DNA of 64,000 nt from Gamsiella multidivaricata (GCF_025024155.1 NW_026251761.1:207885-271884); one strand, 5' to 3'; counted from the first letter of the stretch, positions 50,441 through 62,198 are shown. Notes: a model not told the origin generated them from the letters alone. Numbers and translations: made by a program.

Positions 50441-52243
50441 CTAAAATAGGTCATACTCCACGGCAAGACTGAGTCGATGAGCATCTCGACACCACTGCTT
50501 CACGGTTTCCTTTTGTTCGGTCGTCCCTCCAGCGACATGCAGCTTTTTCAAGTTCGGCCAGTGCTTGAGGATCCAGCGGACACTGGATTTGCCAAGTGGG
50601 GGATGTCGGTGCTGTACGAACCAAAAGTACTCCATTTTCGATGATTTTGTTATCCAAGCCAGCGTTGACTCGACCGGGGAGATGGAAAGGGGAGGATAGG
50701 AGATTGTCAGGTTGGACATCTTCGGAAACGCGGATAAGTACTCAAATATCATCGGCTCCGTCCCGTGGAACCCGCAGACAAGCTTCTCCAGGTTGGTACA
50801 TGCCCAGGGCACTCTCAGCACTCCATCGTCCTCAGGCTCGTCAAGATGGAAAATCATACCATCGGCGATGAACTCGCGTAGCTGGGGCCACGTCTGTAGG
50901 AACCGAATTAACGCGCCCTTGAAACCGCGCTCTGGGCATGCGAATGAGATGTCAAGGCTCACGACGTGTCTGCAGTGCTCCTGCAGTGTCTCCAAAGCAC
51001 GCCTTCCAAAATGAGAGTTTCTGAATCCCACCTCCGTCAGGAGCGGGAAGGATCTCAAGATCTCGATGATGGTGTCCTCCTTGATATTGTCGAACGGAAA
51101 GGCGAAGCGTAGGCTGCGGAGGTGAGGAAAAGCGTCTTTGAGGGAATGAATAAACTCGGTAGTCCAGGTCCAGCGATAAATCTTAACCATCATGTTGGGC
51201 GCAAGGAACTCTTCGATTAGGAGACTTGTGAGGTTTGGCAGCAGCGGCGAGAGCGCAATCAGACCTTCCTGAGATATGTCGACGAGACGCAACTTGAGTG
51301 TCCGGATCGAATACGAAAGAACTGTGCCTTCGTCCTTGATCCCATTTCCTTGTGCGTTGTCATTGCTAGTGGTGCGATATGAGGCCTGGGACATCTGCGA
51401 TGATGAGCCTGCGCCAAGCACATGTAATACTGATAGTGCTGCATTGGAGGAAGAGATAGCGGGAGGCACTGATGGGGAAGACGATGATCCACCGTGCGAA
51501 TGTTCGTTCTCCAGACGGTGTGAGCTCAGTGAGAAGAGTCCCTCCAGGACCAAGTGGATGAGGTTGGGATAGGCTTGAAGGATGTCCTCCATGTACATCC
51601 TTGGTTTCTTGCCAGGGTAACTCTTCGTGTTGATCTGTAGATTGGAGATGGTTTTTGCAGAAAGGTTCAGGACAAGGTTTGGGTCATGATTATGGATCCT
51701 GACAGAGAGCGTCTTCAGTTTGGGAGTCGGACCTGCCAGCAGGCTGGAAACGAGCTGCGAGAACAGCTTTTCATTGGTGACGATGGGTGGGATAAGGGTC
51801 TTTTTGCAAAAGAGTCGGTACCAGGGATGCTTAGATGTGGGCATGACTAATGAGGACCCTTGGATCCACTCGATCGAAGCTGCAGCACGGGTATAGTCTT
51901 TGAAGGCCCTGGTGAAATCCGGATGATCAAAGTCAGTGCCCTCAACGACGCGAAAAAGGAGGGGGTGGAAGATCAGATACCAGTCCTTGCAAACGTAGGA
52001 ACAGCTGAGGAGAGAGGGACGATTGAGAAATGCAGCGATGGCTAGGACGACCTCTGGGATGGTAAGTGCGGCAGACAGTATCCTGCGCTGTTGGCGCTGG
52101 GGCGCTTTTTGACGTGCCTTGGAAGACAAAAGTGTGAAGAGGGTAGGGGCTGTGAGGGATGGGGTCTCAGGCGGAGATGGTGAGGAGGAAGAGGATGAGT
52201 GGGTCTGGCGGCTGGATTTTATCCATTTAGGAAGATGGACCAT
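50441..52243 (-). CDS. F-box / leucine-rich protein (putative SCF adaptor)
   Basis: Intronless gene of 600 aa from the ATG at 52243 (MVHLPKWIKSSRQ). An in-frame ATG 84 bp upstream is possible, but the shorter start gives a normal Ser-rich leader. The F-box is clear: ALTIPEVVLAIAAFLNR followed by CSYVCKDWYLIFHPLLFRVV. LRR-type segments follow (LKTLSVRIHNHD, LIHLVLEGLFSLS, LTSLLIEEFL, LRSLRFAFPF, VSLDISFACP, LKKLHVAGGT). A Ser-rich insert sits near residues 280-320. The likely role is substrate recognition for an SCF ubiquitin ligase. It differs clearly in sequence from its convergent neighbour, so it is not a recent tandem copy. Confidence 0.86.
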   Translation of the reverse strand: MVHLPKWIKSSRQTHSSSSSSPSPPETPSLTAPTLFTLLSSKARQKAPQRQQRRILSAALTIPEVVLAIAAFLNRPSLLSCSYVCKDWYLIFHPLLFRVVEGTDFDHPDFTRAFKDYTRAAASIEWIQGSSLVMPTSKHPWYRLFCKKTLIPPIVTNEKLFSQLVSSLLAGPTPKLKTLSVRIHNHDPNLVLNLSAKTISNLQINTKSYPGKKPRMYMEDILQAYPNLIHLVLEGLFSLSSHRLENEHSHGGSSSSPSVPPAISSSNAALSVLHVLGAGSSSQMSQASYRTTSNDNAQGNGIKDEGTVLSYSIRTLKLRLVDISQEGLIALSPLLPNLTSLLIEEFLAPNMMVKIYRWTWTTEFIHSLKDAFPHLRSLRFAFPFDNIKEDTIIEILRSFPLLTEVGFRNSHFGRRALETLQEHCRHVVSLDISFACPERGFKGALIRFLQTWPQLREFIADGMIFHLDEPEDDGVLRVPWACTNLEKLVCGFHGTEPMIFEYLSAFPKMSNLTISYPPLSISPVESTLAWITKSSKMEYFWFVQHRHPPLGKSSVRWILKHWPNLKKLHVAGGTTEQKETVKQWCRDAHRLSLAVEYDLF

Positions 52244-52578
52244 GAAGAAAGGGGGATCGGTGTGTACGTGTATGTGCGCGGGAGACTGCAGAAGAATGGG
52301 AGTGGAATTAGCGCAGGGATAGAGCAAGAGAAGAGGAAAAGGTGGAAGGAGGACGGCAGCTGTAGTCAGGAGGCGGGGTGGGGAAGTGGACGAGGACGAG
52401 GGGGGAGAAGAGACGAGAGGAGGAGGGAAGGAACGGCGATGTATTTAAAGTGTAGAAGAGAAAAAAGGGCCGGTAAGTAAAAAAGAATAGTAAAGATAGC
52501 ATGGGTGCACGCTACAGAGACCCTTTTTTGTGTCACGCTGGCCCTATTTTCCGCACCAGTCAGTCAGCCATTCAGTCA

Positions 52579-52581
52579 GTT

Positions 52582-52620
<39 letters not shown>

Positions 52621-52632
52621 GCGTTTGTGTAT

Positions 52633-52663
<31 letters not shown>

Positions 52664-52669
52664 GGGGGG
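52579..52669. repeat. (TG)n/(TGTA)n microsatellite
   Basis: About 90 bp of TG dinucleotides with interspersed TA and CG steps, ending in a run of G (52662-52669). It lies about 340 bp upstream of the F-box gene at 50441-52243. Confidence 0.95.
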
Positions 52670-53749
52670 GTTCTGCTGGGGATCCTGTCGGTTGAGAGCA
52701 GTAGGGACAACAAAAAGGAAAAGAACGACTGAAAGGCATGCTAGCAGAGCAACAGCGACGACGACGACATTGCTCTCTTGCTCTTGCTCGACACCCTTAG
52801 CTCACAGGCGCTGCTGCTGCCATCGTCGCCGTTGTTGCTGTTGTCGTTGTTGCTGCTCACAAGGATGTGGCTACTGAAAGAAGAAAAAATGGTCCGAGGA
52901 GAAAAGGAACAGGGACAGGGGCAGGAGATGTGGGATTGCATTTCGCTGATCGTGTTGTTCAGTTCAATTGGGCACACTCATATTCTACTTGACTCACAAA
53001 AGGTAGGAGGTGGGATAAGTGCCGTGCATGATGGATGAACGAGACAAGATATCAACACCGACAGGTACACGAAAGTATGGCAATGAGTCCTCATGTATGC
53101 ATGCGTTCATTGGACACCATGGACAAATCAAGCAGCAAACAGCGTACGAATGCCGTGCAGGGTTTTCAGAGAAGAGGGAAAGAGCCCCTGGATGCATGTC
53201 CTCTAGATTTAGAGTTAATGAGCTCTCCAAAAAACACGTCCTCGCCATTTTCCGTCCGCAGCGATGTATTGCCACAACGGGAACAAAAGGTTTCCCAAAA
53301 ATTTGGCGAGGTAATCTATCGGACTTTGGCCTAAAGTTGTCTGCAGTTTCCTCCTGCATGTTACATGCTTTTCAATTGTCTGGATCCTCTCTCTCTCTTG
53401 TTCGGCATCTCTCTCGGTCGTGTGATAAATTAGGTCCGCACGCTGCAACAACCACGGTACATGATCTACGGCTCATACATTGTATTGGATTTTGTTACAC
53501 CAGTTGACCACCCACAAAAAATGGATGGTGGTAGACCAAAGCCGATCAGAAAGCAATGCAAACCGCATCTGTTGTTTGCATATTTTAACCAAGTGACCAA
53601 TTGGCTTTTTTTCTTTTTAAATTATAACCGCACTATTTAGACTGGGAAAAAACTACACCAGCGAGAGCGTATGGAAGTTAAATTGCATTAACTCTATTTG
53701 TATGTTTCTATGCGTCATACATCCCAGCCTCTGTTATAGTTCGGCAACA

Positions 53750-54099
53750 ATGGACTACAATGACCCTTTAATCAAATCGAGAACGAATTCGATACAGCAT
53801 GACCTGGACCTTGCAGTAAACTCGACAGCCTTTAGTTTCGTCGACAGCGTATCTGACTGGGCCAACACTATGGTATTATATGGACCCATGGCTGCCGGGC
53901 CACGGAAGACATAGTCGGTGGCCTTTTAGATGAACGAGTCAAACGTAGATCGTACCTCGACCGCATCGCATATGTAGGAGGGGAGGCTGGACAACGCTTA
54001 AAAAATTGTCTGACAAAAAGGAAAAATGACGATGACACTTCCCATGTTTCTGCTTGCCTCATTTTCAATATTACAACTGGCGTGCCACATAGGCTTTGA
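53750..54099 (+). pseudogene. frame-broken coding-like segment, unknown family
   Basis: From the ATG at 53750 one frame encodes MDYNDPLIKSRTNS and DLDLAVNSTAFSFVDSVSDW, ending at a stop at about 53912. In another frame, starting around 53890, the sequence continues with DIVGGLLDERVKRRSYLDRI and YVGGEAGQRLKNCL to a TGA at 54097-54099. Both halves have protein-like composition and abut at a GC-rich spot (about 53888-53900), which suggests a single-base indel in one ancestral gene. No splice junction explains the switch. The family is not recognised, so this is a weak call. Confidence 0.3.
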
Positions 54100-54817
54100 C
54101 CTCATCTTTTCCCTTAGATAGAGAGAGCTGTTCTAGAGACGCCTTTTTTTAGAGCGTAGTCGGTCGAAGTTTGGAGGCATAGCCCATGGACACAAAATAG
54201 ATTGGAGTAGATGTGATGTGATGCATTGTTCTCCCCTCCAATTAGAAAATAATTTAGCGGTCGACTCTGCAACTCAAAGGAGCCGAAGGTGGTGCATCCC
54301 ATTGGGGTCTGCAGACTATTTTGGTGTCATGTGAAGCGGGCGTCGAAATGCCAAAGCTGCGCCCTGCCCTTTACCTCCGATGGATGTGCATTGGCAGCAC
54401 CGTTCCTGCTTAGACTTTCTGCTTACGTTGGTTTGTCTGCCCCGCAAACGAATCCCCTCCCTTGTCTCGCCCAGTCCTCCCCTCCTTCCCTCTTTGCCTA
54501 TCCAGCCGCACTATACAGGTATCTCCTACCACCCCTATTGCCAACGCCGACGTCAACACCGTCCACTATCGGTCCATCAACTCCCAACCCAGCCCCCTTT
54601 TTGTATTGCATTGTCATGATGCATGATACATCATATAGTCAATATGAGTCCTCTCTTCTTTGTTACGCCTCCCCTTCCTCACCCGCCAGCGTCGACCGCC
54701 TTTCTTCACCCCCATCCACATCCACAACTACAGGACTGCGAGCAAAACCAGCGTGCACAACCAAGGCAGGGCAGGGAAAGCAGACGGGTTGTTGCACTAA
54801 GGGCACCACTCACCATC

Positions 54818-57567
54818 ATGGACACATCCGGAGCCGAGCCAGCCGTAGCCTCCCTGAGATCTGCACCCGTCTCGGCATCCGTATCGTCGCAGGGACCCAG
54901 CACAGCAGTGCAACAGCCATCCACTGTTGCCACCAGTTTAAACGCGGAAACACCAGGGACCACAGCATCAGCAGCAATGCCCCCGGAAACAGAACCTGCG
55001 TTGAATGCATCGGTGCCACCACCACCACCGCCACAGTTACAGCCTCACATTCAGGCACATGCGCAAGCACAAGTGCAGGCACAGGCACAGGCACAGCGAC
55101 AAGCTGCAAGGCGGCCATGGTGGCGACCTCCACCACGCAACAACAGACAGCCCGGCACTCAGTCAGGCAATGCATACTCGACGACAGACCATGGGCATAC
55201 CCTCATTTCGCTTTCAACTTCTGCAGGCCACCTCTCTACTCGCCTTTCTGCTCGCTCAGAAAGCCTGCCACATTACTGGCTACGAGCAATAAATCACATC
55301 CTGAGGATACCTTTTCGAGAATTTATCGGCAACATCTCTCGGTCCAGTGATATAACTCCATCACCGCCTTTGGCAGACGTCAACATGAACAATTATAATC
55401 AAAATACGCCGGCCTACCGGCAGTTCACTCCCTACATTGGACAGGACGCTAGCACCGATGGTCACGCTATAGTGCCGAATGCAGAAACAACGCCTTCACG
55501 GACAACCACTCGCTCTCGCAAGTATATTCCGCAGATTAGGATGGCCTGGCGAAACAGAACCTCGGACATGAGATGCGCGCTGTCATGGGCTTTGTTCACA
55601 TGTTTTTTTTGCGTAAGTCAGAGCTGTGATGGCTGGTACCCAAGGAATCAAACCCCAAAAACACCTGCCCTCTCTGGGGAACCGGATGAAAAAGCATACA
55701 AAGAAAAACGAAGGGCATTAAATACCAACAATAGCATGGATTTCATGACGATTGTTTATGTTCTCTTTATTAAGCGAGCGCGCTAAATTCGCACTGCCGC
55801 AATTTTTCAGTCAACCCTGTTGAAGAAGCCTTGGTTATCTACTAACGTCGATATTTCTTTCTGCAACAAACAGACAGTCGTTGCGAGTGTCGCACTTGCA
55901 GTCAATTGGAAGGCACAGTGCACCTATCTCAAAGTCTACCTTATCGTCTTCGTGAGCCGAAAATGGCTCGTTTCCTTCCTGATGATGGATCGTGCCCTCT
56001 ATCGCCTACCCTTGAGTTTGATTGAGCCGGATCCTGACATTGATGACGAGCGCCACAATAGATTCGCTATATAGTAAGTTATGCATCTCTCTTTTTTTGT
56101 CCATTCATTTTCTGTAGGGATACAACTGTTCACTCACAGCATTACTAATCACCAAATTTTGCAAAATGCACGCATAGCACGAGCCACTTGTTCACTTGGC
56201 ATGGATATGCTATGCTGTTCTTTGGATCTTGCTACGTCTTTTTTTACGGTTTCCAACAGTACAAATCAGCGGCGCCTGTGGTCACCGGTGTGGCAATTGC
56301 ATTCGCTTGCATGGGTCTAGTTCCGTTCTTTTCGCTCCTCCTCATGAGGTTCGGCGCTTTGATTCTTATCTACGCGTTTTACATCGTTTTTATTTGCATG
56401 GTATGGCCCTTGGAGAAGTGCGGTCTATCAAGACGACGTGCGATTAGTCGTCGGAATGGGGGCTATCAAAGCGAGGGCATCACCAACACCATCGATCTTC
56501 GACAAGTCGAACGACAATTGGAGGAAGTAGAGAGCGGTGAAGCAGGAGGTGGGGGAGGCTTGGGCAGGACGGATAGGGTCAAGGTGACGCCCGCTATGGC
56601 AGCTATACCGATCGTCATTTTCAGGAAGCCAACGGTGGGACTAACATCCGAAGCCCACGATGGGGACTTGAGAGCAAACTCTGGCAAGGCAGCTGTCATT
56701 GCATATCAGACACGAACTAAATCTGAGCAACGCATCTTTCAGTCATCTGCTGAAATGGTGGAGGTGGTGGATGATTCAAATAAGCTGACCAAAGATATTC
56801 TCTTGAAGCAATTGGGGCCATCTACTGAATACGTACAGGATCACTCTAATAATTCTGGAGTGAACGGTGACCGACCTGTTATTATCAATATACCCCTATC
56901 CGTCAACGACAGCCCCAGCAACCGCATCAAAAGGACATCGGCCAGTATCTCAGCGATGGTAAAGCCGACGAAAGTTTCACCCCAGAGCCGCACTCCAGAA
57001 GTCAGTTCGAAAACAACATCTCTTCCAGAAATCGCCGGTGCACCATCTGCTTTCCATGATGTCTCACAGACCTCGTCCACCATATCATCGATTCGATGCA
57101 ATATTGGACAAGAGATGTCCGAACCCGAGGCCCATCAGAGGCCTCCCACTCCGATGCCGAGTCCCAGAGCCGCTCAACGTCTTCCGCATGTGGCGCACCA
57201 GAACTCCTCAGTAGGCAAGAGTATCAGCACCAGCAGTGGCAGCGACAGCCAGGTCAGCGTCCTTTCTTTGCCCGATAGGCTTCCCTTGACAAGCGAGGAG
57301 GATCCCTCGAACCAAGGCTCGGGCTCTCTGATTCACACAAGCAGGAGCGATGTCCATATTGTTTTGGGATCTGGTCTGAGCGCATCTGCTAGCTTTCCTG
57401 AAGACTATCCTACGATTGGTGATGAGGAGTGCGCTATCTGTTTGTTCGACTTTGAGGACGGAGACGAGCTGCGACACCTCTATTGTGACCATTTCTTTCA
57501 TCGCGGCTGCGTTGATCGCTGGCTGTCCAAGAGCGCGTTTTGTCCAAAGTGTAAACGCGGCATCTGA
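54818..57567 (+). CDS. multi-spanning membrane RING-H2 E3 ubiquitin ligase
   Basis: Three exons (54818-55612, 55874-56073, 56178-57567; introns 261 and 104 bp) sum to 794 aa from the ATG at 54818 (MDTSGAEPAVAS); an in-frame ATG at 54623 is an alternative. The first 245 residues are disordered with Pro and alternating Gln/Ala runs. Membrane segments follow: SWALFTCFFCTVVASVALAV (across intron 1), YLKVYLIVFVSRKWLVSFLM, YAMLFFGSCYVFFYGF and a paired VVTGVAIAFACMGLVPFFSL / ALILIYAFYIVFICMVW. A Ser-rich cytosolic linker ends in a complete C-terminal RING-H2 finger: CAIC, LYCDHFFHRGCVDRWL, CPKC. RING-H2 fingers recruit E2 enzymes, so this should ubiquitinate membrane or ER/Golgi substrates, as in other fungal transmembrane RING proteins. 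Confidence 0.9.
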
Positions 57568-57781
57568 GCCGGTCAATCATTGTGTTGACCGGCGCAATTT
57601 TTTTCAGGGTTTCTAAGTCATCTCTGAGTAATTGATATAGCAAGCAACATTGAAAACTGCGCTTTTATTTGTCATCATGTATCATAATACTTCGTGCCGC
57701 TAATGTAATAACAATACCAGGCGCTTTTCTCACTCCTTGAAAGAACTATTCGATAATGAGAAAAAATACAGTTTGGGCTGA

Positions 57782-59712
57782 TCAGGACACGGGTGCAAAG
57801 CTGAAATCGGACGATGATAGATAGTCGTCGTAGTTCTCGCATATATGGCTCGTAAACCCTGGTTCAGGATCCATAAACAATGAGTAGCAACTCTGTCTGG
57901 ATGCGGTTTGAGAGTAGATTTGATCGTCCTCAATCGGACCCTCCTCATCCTCGCCCTTGCACTTTCCATATTCCACAGCCCCGCTCGAAGCCGGATGGAA
58001 TTCGAGAAGGGTTTCCTCGTCGGACGAAAAGTTGTAATGCATAATCGAAAGTGCTTGTCCTTCGTCGCTTGCGACCTCATCATCGAATGCAAAGTCGGAC
58101 CCTGTTAACATACCCTCCTCAGGCTCCTCTTCGCCTTCCTTGTCCCACGTATTCTGGTACTTTTTGTTCTGGTCACCCTCTGGTTCCATATCCATGGCCG
58201 CAGGATCATTCATTCTTGTTTTGCCTCTGTAACCCCTCCCTTTCATGACCACTTTGTAGGCTGCGCTCTCGAGCGCGCACTGTATCAACAAGTGCTTGTT
58301 TTCCGGAGGCACGCCAGTATACTGCATCTGAATTCGCTATTAATACGCGAAAAAACTTGTGTGTATCAGAAAGAGCGTAACGATACACATCCCAATTGAA
58401 TGCCTCGAACGCACCCATACTTCAAAACTCTCCGTCATACGCTGCCTCACTTGAGAGCTGGTTACACGTTCATAAACGCGACATAGAGAACTGGCCAGCG
58501 TGGCATCATGCCTAGTAATCTGCAGGAATCGCTGGACTTGCTTTGGTGAAAAGACTAACGGATGTTCTCGTGCAAGCCGGTGTAGAAAACCTTTCATGCC
58601 CATCATGCAAGCCATAGCTTCTGCAGAGTGGGTCGTGGGAGGGACGAAGGATTGACCGAGTCTGGTTATCAGGGTCTCTGGATCGGCGGTTGTCCAACGG
58701 ATATCGACTGTCAGAAGACGCAGAACGTTTCGTGCCAGGAACGAGCGTACTGGAGGCAGTCCTGTGGATTGCAAACGGACCCAACCGCCTACAGTGCGAA
58801 GGAATAGAAATGGAGGGTTGTGTTGAACTGGTTGCGGGCTGTAGTTGCTGGCATTTCTTGATCCGATATAATAATAATAAAAAAAACCTACGCCAACAGC
58901 CATCCGAGATATCCATGTCGATGGGCACTATCCTTGAAACGCCATGTACTGACCACGACGGCAGTCGTTCTGCCTACGAAAATATATATATATAAGTATT
59001 GGCGGACGAACATGCAAAGCATCCCTAAAAATATGCACCTTTCAAAATCACCTACAGAGGTATTGAGGAGTATTGAGGCGACTTGTCCTTGAGGCAGTAC
59101 CGAGAAGCTTACGTTCCCTCCGTTCACAAAATGGCGATAGTCGATCGCAAGGCCACCACCATCGATGCGGCATGGTATGGTTTGCACGTCGGCGGGGGGC
59201 AATGATAACGCGAGCGCTTGATGTTCAATGGTTTGGTGGCAACAAATCGTCATCTTTTCAAACGCTGGTTCCTCTACTAGCAGAGGCGAAGGAAAATAAG
59301 GCTTCAACTTAGATATAAGTCCCGATATGGCCTTCTATTGATGGGCTTCATGTGGTTTACCTGGCATATCTTTCAAGATGGTCAAGTCCTCTTGGCGGTG
59401 CGTATCCTGTAGCTCTCTATTCGAGATCTCGGGAATACTTGCATGAGTGGGACATTGGCACGGCATCTTTGCGAGCCGCGCTGCTTTAATTGTGATGCTG
59501 AAGGCTTTCTCTTCAATAAATGCTTGCAGGACACCATCACTTTTGCTGCTGTTTGTTGCGGTACCTGAGTTAATTGATTCCGCAAGTTATGGAAGATATT
59601 GAGTCCCAGTTGGATAGTAAGCGGTGTTTGTTGAAGAAAACATATTTGTATCATGATCACTACCAGTTTCCATATGCTTGACCAAGGGTTCGTGTCTGTT
59701 CTTAAAGATATT
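57782..59712 (-). CDS. multi-exon gene of unknown family (5' end unresolved)
   Basis: Phase-consistent exons: 59712-59664, 59564-59361, 59276 to about 59052-59056, 58973-58892, 58856-58421 and 58327-57782. The encoded protein is soluble-looking. It includes NRHEPLVKHMETG, LQAFIEEKAFSITIKAARLA, KMTICCHQTIEHQALALSLP, CRIDGGGLAIDYRHFVNGGN, PPFLFLRTVGGWVRLQSTG, LARNVLRLLTVDIRWTTADP and PPENKHLLIQCALESAAYKV. A strongly acidic C-terminus with several Ser/Asp patches ends DDYLSSSDFSFAPVS. Two donor choices exist near 59052-59056 (GTAGGTG), giving different readings of the 82-nt exon. The start codon is not found; a helix-coding stretch near 59791-59880 (LLKDLNKELGAIWALHQAIG) may be an upstream exon. 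The gene is convergent with the RING gene (214 bp). No family or function is recognised. Confidence 0.6.
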
Positions 59713-60052
59713 CTAGCGTACGAATATGGGTCCAGTTGAGGAAACGAAAAAAAGGACGATGAGCATAAGGCCTTGTACGGATAAAATCAGTCACGCATGC
59801 ATGAGTGCGTTTGAGCTTCGCCCAATTGCTTGATGCAAAGCCCAGATGGCCCCCAGCTCTTTATTTAAGTCTTTCAACAAGATATTGGTTCAAGAAGAAT
59901 GGCACTTCGTTTCATTGCTCCTGGTGTGATCGATGCTCAACAAAGGGTCTGTAAACAATCAAAAATCGTAGCATACAATTCTATTGTTGTTTTGTTTGGC
60001 AATCTATACATATGGGATTCCTGCCTTGATTACGATCTTCTTGGAGTCCCTG

Positions 60053-60902
60053 TTATTGATTGACAGGCGCAGGCTGCGAAAGCTTCACTGTGATGAGAGT
60101 ATCGATTGCAGAAAAAGTGATATGGTCCATCTGTTAGTACCAATCCACTTGCAACAAGGATTACGTGCATTGAGTGTGTCACCAATCCTAATTCTTCTTC
60201 GTTGCTGCGGTCGTAATTACCTTTTGGCATCCTCTCATACTCGTTCAGGACTCGCTTCTTTGCCTTCTTAGATCCATGATGATGATGATGGTTGGGATCG
60301 GAATGGTCGCAGGGTCCGTTGCCGTCTTTTCCTTTGCTCTTTCCTTTGCTTGGATTGGACGAGACAGGCCCACCATCTGACTCTGACCCTGAAGAATCCG
60401 AATCCGAATCTGACGATGACTCGTCTGAAGACTCGCCAAATTCCTTTTGTTTCTTGAAGATGCAGCAAACTAGTGCGTGAATAAAAGAGGAAATGTCAAC
60501 GACCTCACCATGGCACCATTTCATCATTTATGCTGTCTTAGGTAAAAGTCGACACTCTTCATGGCACCTACTTTTGGACTTTTTCTTCCCCATATGCTCG
60601 TTATCTACAACGTCGTCATCCCATTGGACCCGCCTTCCTGAACTTGATTCTCCTGTGAGTTCCAGAACACCAGTATCATGGCTTTCCTCTGCTGGGTCCT
60701 CCTCTTCGATCTGAGTCGGATCTAGAGTCATGGTGCGGGATCCATATGTGGCAGGTTGGCGGGCAGACCCTGCAACACGAAGACCACCGCTGACGGGAAA
60801 GGCTGCCCCTCCTTCGCTTCTATTGTTGGCAATAAGGGATGATATGGTGGGCGGGCCCTCGGGTCCGTAGATATCGTTGGTGGCGTCGTAGGTTGGGGTC
60901 AT
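60053..60902 (-). CDS. YPI1: type 1 protein phosphatase inhibitor YPI1 / PPP1R11
   Basis: Three exons (60902-60572, 60469-60221, 60087-60053; introns 102 and 133 bp) give 204 aa. The PP1-binding RVxF-type motif is in SSGRRVQWDDDVVDNEHMGK. It is followed across intron 1 by the Cys-containing CCIFKKQKEFGESS block, both hallmarks of inhibitor-3. Then come an Asp/Ser-rich acidic run, a His-rich stretch (HSDPNHHHHHGSKK) and NEYERMP near the C-terminus. The last exon is the least certain: an alternative acceptor would end the protein at 60030. Family members bind the Glc7/PP1 catalytic subunit and modulate its nuclear functions. The mammalian homologue has also been described as an E3 ligase. It is divergent from TRS23. 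Confidence 0.92.
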
Positions 60903-61251
60903 AATATGAGCTCGCTCAAGTATCTCTAATGTCGGTGTGCTTTGGTTAGGGCCTTGGATCGAGAAGGCGATGCAATGATGAGGGAGGAAGTGAATGAGAG
61001 GCAAGTTGGGCAGATAGGCGAACGAGTTGGTAAATGCAAGAAGCAGTCCCCACATGGTTTGGATGGTTTCAGCTTCACATCATGCGTTCGTTCGTTCGAG
61101 CATCATCTACGCCTTGACCATATACACCCCAATCGACTTTTGCACTTTGGACGCAGGATACCAAGAGAATCAGCGACAGACACAGTAGGACTTTTTGCCA
61201 TCACTGTGGAGCAGGCAGAAACAAGACGACACTTTTCGTCATAGGGCAACC
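60903..61251. promoter_or_regulatory. shared bidirectional promoter of YPI1 and TRS23
   Basis: Only 349 bp separate the divergent start codons of the PP1 inhibitor gene (-) and the TRAPP subunit gene (+), so both promoters and leaders must lie here. No TATA-like element is obvious. The middle carries a TTCGTTCGTTCG run (about 61086-61098). Confidence 0.6.
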
Positions 61252-62054
61252 ATGATCTTTTCCATCTACATCATCAACAAGGCTGGCGGGCTTGTCTACA
61301 ACAAAGACTACTCCGAGGGGCTCTCGAAACTCACGTCGAACGAATACCTTGTCCTTGCTGGAACATTCCATGGGTAATCAGTTTGACTATGAGCGCGATA
61401 TGAGCCAGGCTACCGGAGAATCAACCAGCAGAACGCGAAGGAGCATACACGGGAACCAATTGCTGACAGAGAATGCTATATCTTCACCTCACGACAACAT
61501 AGTGTCCATGCTATCACCTCAAAGATCTCTCCTGTCCCCGGATCAAGTGGAATTGAAATGCTGGAAACAGACACCTTTAGGATACACTGTTTCCAAACCC
61601 TCACTGGTAAGGCGGCTGCATTAACTGAGGGAAACGTATGGCACCTGCAACGTAACTGGCCCTAATTCTGACCATTGCGCTTTGAATTCTACCAGGCACA
61701 AAGTTCCTATTGGTGGCGGACCCACAGCAGCCCTCGATCGACCATACGATGAAGAAAATCTACGAAGTTTATTCGGATTACTGTGTCAAGAATCCCTTCC
61801 AGAACCCAGAGATGCCAATCCGCTCCGAGCAGTTCGATGTTCATCTTTTGAGACTTGTCAAGTCTGTTGGTGGGTTGGTTCTCACCAACAGCAACAACCC
61901 GTACATTGTCCACAGTAGTCTCAGTCATGCTAACAGTAGTACCAGTCATACCGGAGGGCCTACAGGTCCATCACAGGGCCAGACAGCAGTCTCTTCTCCT
62001 GCTCCACCAACGTTACCCAACATTGCTTCATCAGGTCTTGGGCTAGGCGTTTGA
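61252..62054 (+). CDS. TRS23: TRAPP complex subunit TRS23/TRAPPC4 (sybindin-like longin)
   Basis: Three exons (61252-61373, 61503-61606, 61696-62054; introns 129 and 89 bp) give 194 aa. The longin fold is recognisable by [35 protein letters not shown], then [20 protein letters not shown] and [18 protein letters not shown], and finally [20 protein letters not shown] and MPIRSEQFD, all matching TRAPPC4. The protein is a core TRAPP subunit, part of the Rab1/Ypt1 guanine-nucleotide exchange module for ER-Golgi tethering. Compared with animal TRAPPC4 the PDZ-like insertion after the first strands is absent, while a Ser/Thr/Pro-rich tail of about 40 residues is added. Absence of the insertion is closer to the TRAPPC1/Bet5 layout, but the central motifs favour TRS23. 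Confidence 0.92.
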
Positions 62055-62198
62055 TATACTCACTCTATAATTCCCGCAGTAGTCCCAATAAATCCGAATA
62101 GTACAGGACTATAAGCCACCTGGTGTTGTGAGATCTGGACCCCACCTCTGTCCATTACTCTTCTCAACACTCCAGCACACGATCCCGTATACATCAAC

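Larger units (their letters stand above)
52244..54817. other. gene-poor divergent intergenic region
   Basis: This 2.6-kb region lies between the F-box gene (-) and the RING-H2 gene (+). It holds a purine-rich F-box leader (52320-52490), a (TG)n microsatellite, a Ser-codon-like CAG/CTG-rich stretch near 52745-52860 and a frame-broken coding-like segment at 53750-54099. The last 500 bp is C/T-rich, consistent with the RING gene promoter or leader. No intact gene is identified. Confidence 0.45.

Noticed and set aside
52505..52877. Open frames rich in Cys-Val over the TG repeat
   Set aside because: Translation of the dinucleotide repeat; no gene evidence.
54289..55350. 353-codon open frame overlapping the RING-H2 gene start
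   Set aside because: Different frame from the membrane RING protein, Thr/Ser-rich and without domains; a shadow of low-complexity coding sequence.
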